A stretch of 16,733 bases of DNA from contig CAYXKM010000138.1 in NCBI GenBank assembly GCA_964465665.1, positions 1 through 16,733 on the forward strand, in the 5' to 3' direction. This DNA is from JAKEGN01 sp964465665 (GTDB lineage: Bacteria; Pseudomonadota; Gammaproteobacteria; Steroidobacterales; Woeseiaceae). Positions 8,149-15,192 of the stretch are shown piece after piece (within the stretch, counting starts at the first letter, position 1; each line of letters starts with the position of its first letter). The notes below the pieces were generated by a model. The model made no database searches, had not been told where the DNA came from, and saw nothing but the letters and a program-made list of their open reading frames with translations. A program made the position numbers and the translations under genes.

Positions 8149-8708
8149 TCCACGCTTCCGAATCGCACCAGCGGCACGTTTGCGGCGTCATCGGAGGCTT
8201 TCTGAAAAAAGTCCCGGTGTTCGAAACCCAACCAGCCGGCAACGAGATTGCTCGGCACGGTCTCTATGCGCGTGTTCAGTTCGCGCACCGCCCCGTTGTA
8301 GTAGCGGCGCGCAAACTGCAGGTAATCCTCGGTCTCGACCAGCTCTTTCTGCAGTGACAGAAAGTTCTCGCTGGCTTTCAGATCCGGGTACTGTTCCGCG
8401 ACTGCCAACAGTCGCCGCACTCCGCTGCTGAGTTCCTCTTCGGTCTTGCCGAGCTCGGCGACGTTCGTCGTTTTCATGGCTTCCGCGCGCAACGCGGTGA
8501 CAGCGTCGATGGTCGCCCGTTCGTAAGCAGCGTATTGCGCAACCGCTTTGACCAGTTGCGGGACCAGGTCGTGACGCCGTTGGAGCTGCACATCAATGTC
8601 GCTCCAGGCAGCCGAGGTCCGGTTGCGGTCGCGGACCAGGCGGTTGTAGAGCACGACAAACAGCACCACGACGGCGGCAACAGCAAGCAGCGAAACCCAC
8701 GTCATCAT
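8145..8708 (-). CDS. lemA: LemA family protein
   Basis: A 187-residue protein with one N-terminal transmembrane helix (about residues 3-21) and a helical-bundle cytoplasmic or periplasmic part. The family blocks are clear: YNRLVRDRNRTSAAWSDIDVQLQRRHDLVPQLV, then YPDLKASENFLSLQKELVETEDYLQFARRYYNGAVRELNTRIETVPSN. LemA proteins have no settled biochemical role and usually sit next to DUF2207 or TPM-domain genes, as here. I took the first of two adjacent ATGs (8708), because it forms an ATGA overlap with the MOSC stop; ATG 8705 is equally possible. A longer frame to 8840 would run inside the MOSC gene and adds no family sequence. Confidence 0.93.
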   Translation of the reverse strand: MMTWVSLLAVAAVVVLFVVLYNRLVRDRNRTSAAWSDIDVQLQRRHDLVPQLVKAVAQYAAYERATIDAVTALRAEAMKTTNVAELGKTEEELSSGVRRLLAVAEQYPDLKASENFLSLQKELVETEDYLQFARRYYNGAVRELNTRIETVPSNLVAGWLGFEHRDFFQKASDDAANVPLVRFGSVE

Positions 8709-9145
8709 GGAGCGACGATTGTGACCGCGTCGCCCACGGCGACCGGGCCACCCTGCAGCACGCGACAGCAAACACCACCTCGCCAGTCCGGCTGCAGCGC
8801 CGCTTTGAGCCCCGTGCATTGCTCTTCCATGCGTGAGCACGGATCCGTTTCACCGGTGACCTGCAGCCTAACCGAACCCACGCAAATCTCGCCGCCACTT
8901 TCTTTTGGCAGTTCGATGCCCTCGACCAGCAGATTGGCCCGGCGAGTGGTCCAGGGAATGTTCTTACCGAGCTCCGCACATACTTTCCGCCAGACGTCCG
9001 CGGAAATGACCGTCACCTGGCGGTCGCCCGGCTTGCCGCGAAAATCGTCGGCAACACCGGACACATGCGAGATTTCTGCCTGTTGCAGCATTTGCATCTG
9101 CGCGCGCTTGGCATCACGACGCGCTATCCCGACCAGTCGACCCAT
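8705..9145 (-). CDS. MOSC domain-containing protein
   Basis: A 146-residue protein consisting essentially of one MOSC (molybdenum cofactor sulfurase C-terminal) domain. Such domains are thought to use a conserved cysteine to carry sulfur or handle a metal-sulfur ligand; small single-domain members often lack a defined partner. Visible features are RRANLLVEGIEL (residues 68-79), GSVRLQVTGETDPCSRME with the conserved Cys103, and GVCCRVLQGGPVAVGDAV near the end. Start 9145 is fixed by AGGGGAG (9151-9157) 5 nt upstream; the longer frame to 9304 would cross a large inverted repeat and has no family sequence. It is the first gene of the run MOSC-lemA-DUF2207 joined by 4-nt stop/start overlaps. MOSC is not a standard LemA partner. 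Confidence 0.87.
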   Translation of the reverse strand: MGRLVGIARRDAKRAQMQMLQQAEISHVSGVADDFRGKPGDRQVTVISADVWRKVCAELGKNIPWTTRRANLLVEGIELPKESGGEICVGSVRLQVTGETDPCSRMEEQCTGLKAALQPDWRGGVCCRVLQGGPVAVGDAVTIVAP

Positions 9146-9176
9146 TGTTGCTCCCCTGGATGGCTGACAACGGCGC

Positions 9177-9209
9177 ATTGTAGCGAAACATTGTCGCCCG
9201 CGACGCGGG
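9177..9209 (-). promoter_or_regulatory. Candidate promoter -10 and palindromic operator upstream of the MOSC gene
   Basis: On the minus strand TACAAT (9177-9182) lies about 31 nt before the MOSC ATG. No good -35 hexamer is present at 16-18 nt spacing. At that place sits the perfect palindrome CCCGCG-A-CGCGGG (9197-9209), which could be an operator for a repressor or an activator site replacing the -35. Called from sequence only. Confidence 0.3.
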
Positions 9210-9245
9210 ATTCCGAAAGCAGGTACGAATTGTGATCGAAGGCAC

Positions 9246-9321
9246 GGCGGCGACGCGTCGGTGTGCCCTTCGAGCGAGTTGGGATTTCCGAGTGAGAAGG
9301 GCACACCGGCGTGGCGCCGCC
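9246..9321. repeat. Large imperfect inverted repeat (26-bp arms), possible transcription terminator
   Basis: Left arm 9246-9271 and right arm 9296-9321 pair with three mismatches around a 24-nt loop. The inner 12-13 bp, CGGTGTGCCCTT against AAGGGCACACCG, pair perfectly. On the minus strand the hairpin begins 13 nt after the DUF3570 stop, where a terminator would be expected. There is no T-tract on either side, so it may instead be an mRNA-stabilising stem or a short dispersed repeat. Confidence 0.6.
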
Positions 9322-9334
9322 GGATACGCCGCGA

Positions 9335-10471
9335 TCAATACCAGAAAGAGAAATACAGCTGGATGACGTTGGCGTCGAGGGAGTACAGCGATTCCTGGCC
9401 GACGGGCGCGCCGCTCGTCAAGTCGCGAAACTCCTCGTAGTCAACCAGCAGGTGGTCGATGGACAGGGTTACCGAGCCTTTGTCCACAAAATTCCAGCCA
9501 TTGCTGAGAAACTCGTAGCTCCCGGCCAGCCGCAGTGTATGGCTGGTCATCGGACTGAGCTCCTTGTCACGACCCCGGAAATTGGTTGCTTCGGACCTGG
9601 AAAAAAGATCGCTGAAAAAATGTGCGCCGGTCTGGTCGTGAAACCGATACTTGCCGGTAATGGTCCATGGGCCGATGGGATGGACGTAGGTGATGGCCGC
9701 CGTGTTCGAAATTATGTCCCAGGTGTCGCCAAACCAGCGGTATTCGCCCTGCAGCGCGGCGCGCCACGGCAGGTAGTATCGCGCCCTGATGCCGACGGCG
9801 TTGGTCGTGCGGGTATGCGGATACAGTTCCGGCTCGTAGCTGTATCCGACCGCACTGCCTGAATCGACGTAACGCACGGAGCGGTAGGGGTTGTTGAGGA
9901 AGCCTTCGTCTGTGATGACCTCGAGATTGGCGCTCGCGATGAGGTTTCTCGTGAGAATCTGTGTAAGGCCGACGCCGTAGTGCTGCCGCGTGTTGTCACG
10001 GGAGAAAGAGGCGTCGTCGGAACGTCCCACGACATCATCCCCGTATGCGTAGCTCAGCGTCAGCGTCGTCAGGTCGCCGAACATGTCCTGGCTCACGCTG
10101 AGATTGTAAGTGGTTGCATCGAAATCCGATTCGGTACTGCTGGTGTACCCCGCCGCCATCGTGGTGTTTCCGCGCAGGTAGTCCATCGACAACGAGTACT
10201 GCTTGCGTTCCTCACTGTACGGGCTTGCGGTGGTAATCACATCGATCGATGCGGAGCTCACCATGTCGACATAGTAATTCGCGGCAAAGGACACGCTTTT
10301 GCCGACTTGCTTGCGTACCAGGATCGACGGCCCGTCGATCTGTACGCCACCGCCGTCGTACAGGTGATAAAGAATATCGGCGCGATCCTCGGGCAGCACG
10401 CCGGCTACGGAGCCGTGGCACGCCATCAGCATCAAGAGCAGGCTGGAAAATCGAATGCGACAGGATTTCAT
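9335..10471 (-). CDS. DUF3570 family outer-membrane beta-barrel protein
   Basis: A 378-residue exported protein with a signal peptide (MKSCRIRFSSLLLMLMACHGSVAG) followed directly by the family opening block VLPEDRADILYHLYDGGGVQIDGPSILVRK and SVSFAANYYVDMVSSASIDV. The rest is a string of alternating amphipathic beta-strands with aromatic girdles, ending in FSFWY, an outer-membrane-type terminal strand. The biochemical function is unknown. In other genomes DUF3570 genes commonly accompany DUF4266, an ApbE-type FMN transferase and a thioredoxin-like protein. Here only DUF4266 is next to it, 23 nt upstream. I chose ATG 10471; the frame extends to a TTG at 10498 overlapping the DUF4266 stop, but the ATG gives a clean signal peptide and has GAGG 10 nt upstream. 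Confidence 0.88.
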   Translation of the reverse strand: MKSCRIRFSSLLLMLMACHGSVAGVLPEDRADILYHLYDGGGVQIDGPSILVRKQVGKSVSFAANYYVDMVSSASIDVITTASPYSEERKQYSLSMDYLRGNTTMAAGYTSSTESDFDATTYNLSVSQDMFGDLTTLTLSYAYGDDVVGRSDDASFSRDNTRQHYGVGLTQILTRNLIASANLEVITDEGFLNNPYRSVRYVDSGSAVGYSYEPELYPHTRTTNAVGIRARYYLPWRAALQGEYRWFGDTWDIISNTAAITYVHPIGPWTITGKYRFHDQTGAHFFSDLFSRSEATNFRGRDKELSPMTSHTLRLAGSYEFLSNGWNFVDKGSVTLSIDHLLVDYEEFRDLTSGAPVGQESLYSLDANVIQLYFSFWY

Positions 10472-10494
10472 CGGGTCATGCCTCGGCAGGCTCT

Positions 10495-10731
10495 TCAATT
10501 GCAGCCGCAGCCGCCGCCGGCACTGCCCTCGCCGCCCCGGGCGCCTTCACGCGCTTCGTACACATGTTGTATGTACGAAGTCGAAATGGGGTCCCCATCC
10601 AGGAACATGATTGGATCCGCAAGCCGGTCTCGCTCGTAAGGCTTGACCCAGGGCTCGACGCTGCCGCAGGCCGACAGGCCGCAAAGCAGCAGCAGTGCTG
10701 CAAAACCCCGGAAAATCAGATTCCTGTTCAT
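10495..10731 (-). CDS. DUF4266 family small lipoprotein with Gly/Cys C-terminal tail
   Basis: A 78-residue lipoprotein. The lipobox GLSAC places the acylated cysteine at C22. The conserved centre is SVEPWVKPYERDRLADPIMFLDGDP, and the C-terminus is a glycine-rich tail ending GGGCGCN with C75 and C77. That tail is typical of the family and suggests a metal site, a disulfide, or a modified or recognised C-terminus; none is proven. The start is decided by GGAG at 10739-10742, which is 7 nt from ATG 10731 but only 1 nt from the upstream ATG 10737. It stands directly before DUF3570, its usual partner, and 53 nt after the barrel-lipoprotein gene. Confidence 0.85.
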   Translation of the reverse strand: MNRNLIFRGFAALLLLCGLSACGSVEPWVKPYERDRLADPIMFLDGDPISTSYIQHVYEAREGARGGEGSAGGGCGCN

Positions 10732-10738
10732 ACTCATG

Positions 10739-10742
10739 CTCC
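10739..10742 (-). promoter_or_regulatory. Ribosome binding site choosing between two DUF4266 starts
   Basis: GGAG on the minus strand is 7 nt from ATG 10731 and 1 nt from ATG 10737. Spacing favours the inner ATG, giving a protein that begins MNRNLIF. Confidence 0.6.
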
Positions 10743-10784
10743 AAGCTTAGCGCGGCCGAGCGCAGCCGAACCGTGAACCCCGCC

Positions 10785-11471
10785 TCAGAAGAACACCGTC
10801 ATGCCGAGATGCGCCTCGAGGTTGTGCGTCGTCTTTTCCTCGCCCAGGAGGTCGATGTCGTACAGGTGATCGCGGAAGTCGAGGTGAATTGCGACCGAGT
10901 CCGTCAGCAGGAATCGGTACCCGGCACCGAAGTTGACGGTAAACCGGTCGTCTCCGGCGAAGCGGGTCGATCCCAGGCCGCCGATCAGGTACAGGCTGGT
11001 GTTGTAGGCCCGGCCTTCGCCGATGAACACCTCACCCGGAAGGATGTTGTAGCCAAGATTGAGGTTGTAGTAGGTGTACTCGCGATCGTCATCGGAGAGT
11101 AACGGCGCACCGCCGCTCAAGATCTCGAAACTGGTGAGCCCGGCCTTGGTCTGGCCGATGGTGCCTTCGACGAAAAATCCCTCGGTCACGTGATACGCGA
11201 TGCGCGCACCGTAGACAAAATCGCTGCCGAAATCCTCGATGCTCAAGATGCCGGCAAATGCGCCGATCTCGAAGTCCTCAGTATCGATCTCCGGTTCCTT
11301 GACTTCCCGGCGCTCCACCTCGGGTTCGATGACCTGGCCTTGCGGCAACTCCGCAGGCGGCGGTGCTGTTTCATTGCCACCGCCGAACAGTTTTTTCGTC
11401 GCGGCGCAACCGGACAGCGTCAGTGCCGCCAGCGGCAGCACTAGAAAAAGAACGCGAATCCGGCTTTCCAT
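10785..11471 (-). CDS. Outer-membrane beta-barrel lipoprotein
   Basis: A 228-residue protein with a lipoprotein signal (LAALTLSGC, Cys22), a charged Pro/Glu-rich linker (about residues 35-65: PPPAELPQGQVIEPEVERREVKEPE), then a predicted eight-stranded barrel of alternating strands ending in TVFF. Segments such as VYGARIAYHVTEGFFVEGTIG and FGAGYRFLLTDSVAIHLDFRDHLYD fit the small OmpA/OmpW-like or myxobacterial-type outer-membrane barrel families. The barrel half resembles that of the neighbouring SH3-barrel protein, suggesting tandem paralogues. Its ATG lies 31 nt inside the upstream gene, so the two are probably translationally coupled; GAGGA lies immediately before the start. Its role is unknown, perhaps an anchoring or pore component of the cluster. 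Confidence 0.8.
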   Translation of the reverse strand: MESRIRVLFLVLPLAALTLSGCAATKKLFGGGNETAPPPAELPQGQVIEPEVERREVKEPEIDTEDFEIGAFAGILSIEDFGSDFVYGARIAYHVTEGFFVEGTIGQTKAGLTSFEILSGGAPLLSDDDREYTYYNLNLGYNILPGEVFIGEGRAYNTSLYLIGGLGSTRFAGDDRFTVNFGAGYRFLLTDSVAIHLDFRDHLYDIDLLGEEKTTHNLEAHLGMTVFF

Positions 11472-12232
11472 TCCTCTACTTCCTCGTTGTCGTCGCGGCT
11501 GGTGAAAACCACATAGCTCTTGAATTCCGCCCTGATGACGAAGCGCCGCGTTGCATAAACGCGGAAGCCAGCGCCTGCATGAGCAATCTGGTCCGTTCTA
11601 TCCTCGGCCTGGACGATGGTCGATTTCGGGCTGGTGTTGATCACACCGGTTCCCAGGGTGAAGAACGGCGAGATCCGCCAGTCCGGCCAGGTCTCGTGAA
11701 CGACGTTAACACTGGCCATCCAGCCGTTCGAAAAATTTCCCAAAATCTGTGAACCCCATACCTCTAACGAGACATGAGGGTTGAGCGAGTACCCGCCATA
11801 GGCCGAAATGATATTGGCGCCGCCGAAATCGCCGGCAAGAAGCCCGGCCTCCCACCTGGAATCGGTGAAGTCCTGCTGGCTCGCTTGTGCAAACTCGGTG
11901 AATTCGCCGCTGGGCTGGAGCGTTTGTTCCATTTGCCCGCGGTCGACCCAGCCTTCCTTGCCATCGGGGCCACGCACCAGGAACCAGTCGGTGCGTTGTG
12001 CCTTCACCTGCACCGACTCGCCGCGGTCAATGACATGAAACACAGGGTAGCCGCGACCCGGTCCGGTATGCAGCTCCAGATACGGATCTGCAACCGCCAC
12101 GGTCTTGTACTCGTCGTCGGCCTGAGCAACTCCTGCGCTGAGTACCTGGGTCAGTACGACCAGGAGACTCAGAAATGCAGATTTAATTGATCGGGACGTC
12201 GAAGGGGTTATTGTAATATTGCGCTCCGACAT
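11441..12232 (-). CDS. Exported protein with bacterial SH3 domain and C-terminal beta-barrel
   Basis: A 263-residue protein. A signal peptide with a long polar n-region ends near VLSAGVAQA (residue 38). A bacterial SH3 (SH3b-type) domain follows at about 43-103, with YLELHTGPGRGYPVFHVIDRGESVQVKAQRTDWFLVRGPDGKEGWV. Such domains often bind peptidoglycan or peptide ligands. Residues about 126-263 form an outer-membrane-like barrel ending FAFFF. The gene starts inside the end of the di-haem gene (50-nt overlap) if ATG 12232 is used. No better ATG exists between it and the signal hydrophobic core, but a non-ATG start nearer 12185 cannot be excluded. The SH3 part may face the periplasm and hold the barrel to the cell wall. 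Confidence 0.82.
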   Translation of the reverse strand: MSERNITITPSTSRSIKSAFLSLLVVLTQVLSAGVAQADDEYKTVAVADPYLELHTGPGRGYPVFHVIDRGESVQVKAQRTDWFLVRGPDGKEGWVDRGQMEQTLQPSGEFTEFAQASQQDFTDSRWEAGLLAGDFGGANIISAYGGYSLNPHVSLEVWGSQILGNFSNGWMASVNVVHETWPDWRISPFFTLGTGVINTSPKSTIVQAEDRTDQIAHAGAGFRVYATRRFVIRAEFKSYVVFTSRDDNEEVEEWKAGFAFFF

Positions 12233-14885
12233 CCAACCATTCCGCAATCAAGCGTTTCTCCGCGTCACTCAGATAACCTTCGTGACTTTGACCCTCATCG
12301 AAGCGATCGAAAAATCGCCCCGATGCATTGGCGCCCGCAACAGACATCGACGGATCGACGGTGACAGTAACCAGAATCGGGTTACCGTTGGCGTCCACGC
12401 CGTTCTGCACCTGCCTGTCCTGCAGTGCGCCCATGTTCAGTTCTTGTTCGTTGTCGGGAAACAGCAGTTCCCGATAGGAATTGAAATGATCTGCTTCATC
12501 CGGCGACAGACCGTCGGTCAGGTCCAGCTGACTCGCCGGTACCTGCACCATGCCCGCCGCATTGACCGGCGTATGGCAATTGGTGCAATTGTTGGTGACA
12601 GGCAATCCCGTGACCGGATCCAGCACCGGCATTCCGGTCAGCGGATCGAGCACCGGCCTGTCGGTACCCCACAACGGATGTATGTGCATCTCGTAATTGA
12701 TAACGACGCGGCAGTTCGACGCCCACGCCTGCGTAATGCAGTTCACCGATGTCGGCGGCGGCGTCGTCAGGTCGACATACGCATAACGGAACGACGTGTC
12801 TTTCAATCGTCCCGCCGCGGCTTCGTCAGTCCAGACGTCATCGAACTCGACATCCATCGATGGCTCGAGCGACGAACAGTTGTTGCTGGCGCACGAAATT
12901 CGTGCGCGGACTTCAGCCATGGTGTCGCCGACTTCACCGACAAACAATGCCGGATCCGTGTTCGGGAACTCGATGCCTGCCGTGGGCGCGCCGGCATAAG
13001 CTGATTCGAAAGCATCGAAACGACCGTGTGAAATACCGCTTTGTGTCACATGACAGCCATTGCATTCCAGCAATTGCCCGGGGCGAAGCTGAATCCAGTT
13101 CTGATGACGCGCCGTGATACGGCGACCGTTCGCGTCCAGCACACTCACGGCCAACGCGACGTTTGCCGGTACCTTCACCATGACGGAGCCGTCCGGCTCA
13201 ATCATCGAGTATCCGACGATCTCCTTCATGCCTTGCTGCGTGCTGCGGCCGAAGGCGGTATCGTCCAGGTCAAGAAAGTCTTCGTCCGGAAGCGACACGG
13301 CTTTCACGATGCGCAGGAATCGCGCCGGTCTTTGCGCAGCGGTAGTCTGCGCCGGATCGGCCAGTGCCGGTATGTCAACGACGGCCGTACCGTCGAAATC
13401 GTACACACTGCGAATGCTGATGACGCCTGCCGCTTCGGTGACAAGGTCGGGATCCTCGAGGAACATGTTCTCGCTGTCGAGAATCACCGGCGGTACCGGT
13501 CGCGGATCAGCCGACACCACTTCGGTGAACATGAATCCGAGCTCCGGCGGCACGATCGGCAGCTGCGTGTCGTCGCGCGGATCGTAGATCCAGATGCCGT
13601 AGGCCGGATCCGCCTCTTCGAGCAGCGGATTGGCCAGGTTGACCGCCGTACAAGGGTAGTAAATGGGTTCTACCGATGGTGCGTTCGGGTCAACGATGTC
13701 GGTCAGACTGCATTGCGACCAGCCGACCATCAGCCGGCCGGTACCGTCCTGGATCGGGTAAACCGAGCTGTAACGCCCGCCCGGAGACGGTACGCCTGCC
13801 TCGGTCGAAACGTTGACAATGGTTGCACGGCTCTGCGCCGGCCCGGTCATGCCCGGATTGTCCTTGGTCGGCTGTGTGTTCTCGAGGTAAACCGGCGTGT
13901 CGATGACGACGATATCGCCACCGCCGCTGGTGTCCGTGAACGGTCGCACCAGGGCCATGATACGACCGTCCTCGAGCTCGCGCGGCTGAACGAACTGAAT
14001 GACCTCACCATTGGTGCCGGTGTCGTGGCTGTTCTGTCCGTACAGCATCTCCATCTGCGAACCGTTCGGGTTCATGCGATAAACGTTGACGGAATCATTG
14101 ACACCCATGTGATCCCAGCGGCTGAAAACGAGCTGGCCGTTCGAGAGCACGGAAGCGTCGAAATCGTGTGACTGGTTATAGGAAACCTGCTCGATGTTCG
14201 TGCCATCGTCATTCATCACGTGCAGTACGAAAGCCGGGTCGTTCTGGTCCTCGTCCTCGGCGGGAAACTGCGGTTTGCCCTCATCGAGCAGCACGGCATT
14301 CGAGCGCAATTGTCGTGTAGAGGAGAAAATGATGCGTCCGTCCGGCAGGAATTTCGGGCCGATGTCGTGCCCTATCTCTGCTGTGAGATCCGAAGCTATG
14401 ACACGTCGCAATACACCGGTTTCAAAACTGTACTCCCAGATATTCCAGGTCGGCTGGTCCTCGTCGTCGATGTCAAGGCCGAGATCGACCGGCCCGCGCA
14501 TTGCAAACAGCAGCGTGCTGCCGTCGTACCCGATTTCCAGGTCGCGAACTGCGTACTGCCCCTGGGTAATGGCACCCGTGATGTTGACGTCCAGTGCACT
14601 CGGCGATGCGCGGTCACGGAAATACACGTCTGCACCAAAGTTAAAGGTTACAAGTTCACGCACATCGGTCTGCACGAATTCGCCGTCTTCATCGACAGGC
14701 AATGGCGCTTTGATATAGGCGATCGGAAAATCGATGATCACCGGATCCGGATTCTGACCGGTACCGAGCTGTACCCCATCGCCCTTTTCACAACCGACAA
14801 ACAGTAGCGACGCGGCAACAAGTGCAAGAAAATGCACGCCGCACTGCCTGGACTCATCCATGATGATTTGCGATTGCCAGTTCAT
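12183..14885 (-). CDS. Di-haem c-type lipoprotein resembling the hydrazine synthase alpha-subunit (HZS-alpha) family
   Basis: A 900-residue lipoprotein (signal core FLALVAASLLFVGC, Cys32). The N-terminal half has PD40/TolB-type propeller repeats (DLEIGYDGSTLLFAMRG, GPKFLPDGRIIFSSTR, DASVLSNGQLVFSRWDH, YRMNPNGSQMEMLYG). A middle beta-domain follows, with VPANVALAVSVLDANGRRI...WIQLRPGQLLECNGCH. Haem motifs are CNGCH at C608-H612 (bases 13050-13064) and CTNCH at C767-H771 (12573-12587). MHIHPLW before the second motif resembles the HIQPIF element seen before CXXCH in related cytochromes and may supply a distal ligand. This layout matches HZS-alpha-like proteins; catalysis of hydrazine formation is not implied. 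ATG 14885 is supported by GAGG at 14894-14897, 8 nt upstream; the frame further upstream to 15017 lacks any signal. It leads the five-gene cluster. Confidence 0.82.
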   Translation of the reverse strand: MNWQSQIIMDESRQCGVHFLALVAASLLFVGCEKGDGVQLGTGQNPDPVIIDFPIAYIKAPLPVDEDGEFVQTDVRELVTFNFGADVYFRDRASPSALDVNITGAITQGQYAVRDLEIGYDGSTLLFAMRGPVDLGLDIDDEDQPTWNIWEYSFETGVLRRVIASDLTAEIGHDIGPKFLPDGRIIFSSTRQLRSNAVLLDEGKPQFPAEDEDQNDPAFVLHVMNDDGTNIEQVSYNQSHDFDASVLSNGQLVFSRWDHMGVNDSVNVYRMNPNGSQMEMLYGQNSHDTGTNGEVIQFVQPRELEDGRIMALVRPFTDTSGGGDIVVIDTPVYLENTQPTKDNPGMTGPAQSRATIVNVSTEAGVPSPGGRYSSVYPIQDGTGRLMVGWSQCSLTDIVDPNAPSVEPIYYPCTAVNLANPLLEEADPAYGIWIYDPRDDTQLPIVPPELGFMFTEVVSADPRPVPPVILDSENMFLEDPDLVTEAAGVISIRSVYDFDGTAVVDIPALADPAQTTAAQRPARFLRIVKAVSLPDEDFLDLDDTAFGRSTQQGMKEIVGYSMIEPDGSVMVKVPANVALAVSVLDANGRRITARHQNWIQLRPGQLLECNGCHVTQSGISHGRFDAFESAYAGAPTAGIEFPNTDPALFVGEVGDTMAEVRARISCASNNCSSLEPSMDVEFDDVWTDEAAAGRLKDTSFRYAYVDLTTPPPTSVNCITQAWASNCRVVINYEMHIHPLWGTDRPVLDPLTGMPVLDPVTGLPVTNNCTNCHTPVNAAGMVQVPASQLDLTDGLSPDEADHFNSYRELLFPDNEQELNMGALQDRQVQNGVDANGNPILVTVTVDPSMSVAGANASGRFFDRFDEGQSHEGYLSDAEKRLIAEWLDVGAQYYNNPFDVPIN
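12600..12653 (-). repeat. Tandem 27-bp duplication inside the di-haem lipoprotein gene
   Basis: Two adjacent 9-residue units, VLDPLTGMP (residues 745-753) and VLDPVTGLP (754-762), lie between the HIHPLW element and the CTNCH haem motif. They enlarge a loop that in related cytochromes is normally only a few residues long. Confidence 0.75.
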
Positions 14886-15106
14886 ACCTGTTACCTCAAG
14901 ACTCAAATGGGAGCGCAGATCTGATTTCCGCAATACCCGTGTCGGCCTGATTTCAGTCGCAGACTTCCATTGCCGGACTGATCCCGGGCGTTCGAGGCGC
15001 ACTACTCCTACATTCAAGTAATGAGCAATAGTGGACGCGAGGCTCCGGACATACCGTTAACGCGATCACAAAAGGCCCGGCCATCGGATTTACAGGGATT
15101 GCCGGC

Positions 15107-15122
15107 CGTGACAGATGTCACA
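15107..15122. promoter_or_regulatory. Candidate CRP/FNR-family operator
   Basis: CGTGA-N6-TCACA differs by one base from the CRP half-site consensus TGTGA-N6-TCACA, and GTGACA-GA-TGTCAC is fully symmetrical. It lies 222 nt upstream of the di-haem lipoprotein ATG and could serve either divergent unit. The assignment is by motif alone. Confidence 0.4.
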
Positions 15123-15186
15123 TCACGCAGCAAAGCAGCACGTCGAATGCAACGGAGTGTGCTGACCATTGCTGCAACCTGGCCAA

Positions 15187-15192
15187 AGTATA
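15187..15192 (-). promoter_or_regulatory. Possible -10 element for the di-haem lipoprotein cluster
   Basis: TATACT on the minus strand, 302 nt before ATG 14885, preceded by an AT-rich stretch. No good -35 hexamer is seen at normal spacing, so the call is tentative. Confidence 0.25.

Noticed and set aside
13041..14171. 376-codon plus-strand open frame
   Set aside because: It is antisense to the di-haem lipoprotein gene, with Arg/His-rich composition and no recognisable domain.
12183..14885. True hydrazine synthase / anammox locus
   Set aside because: There are no beta or gamma subunits, the host signature is gammaproteobacterial, and the similarity is at the level of family layout only.
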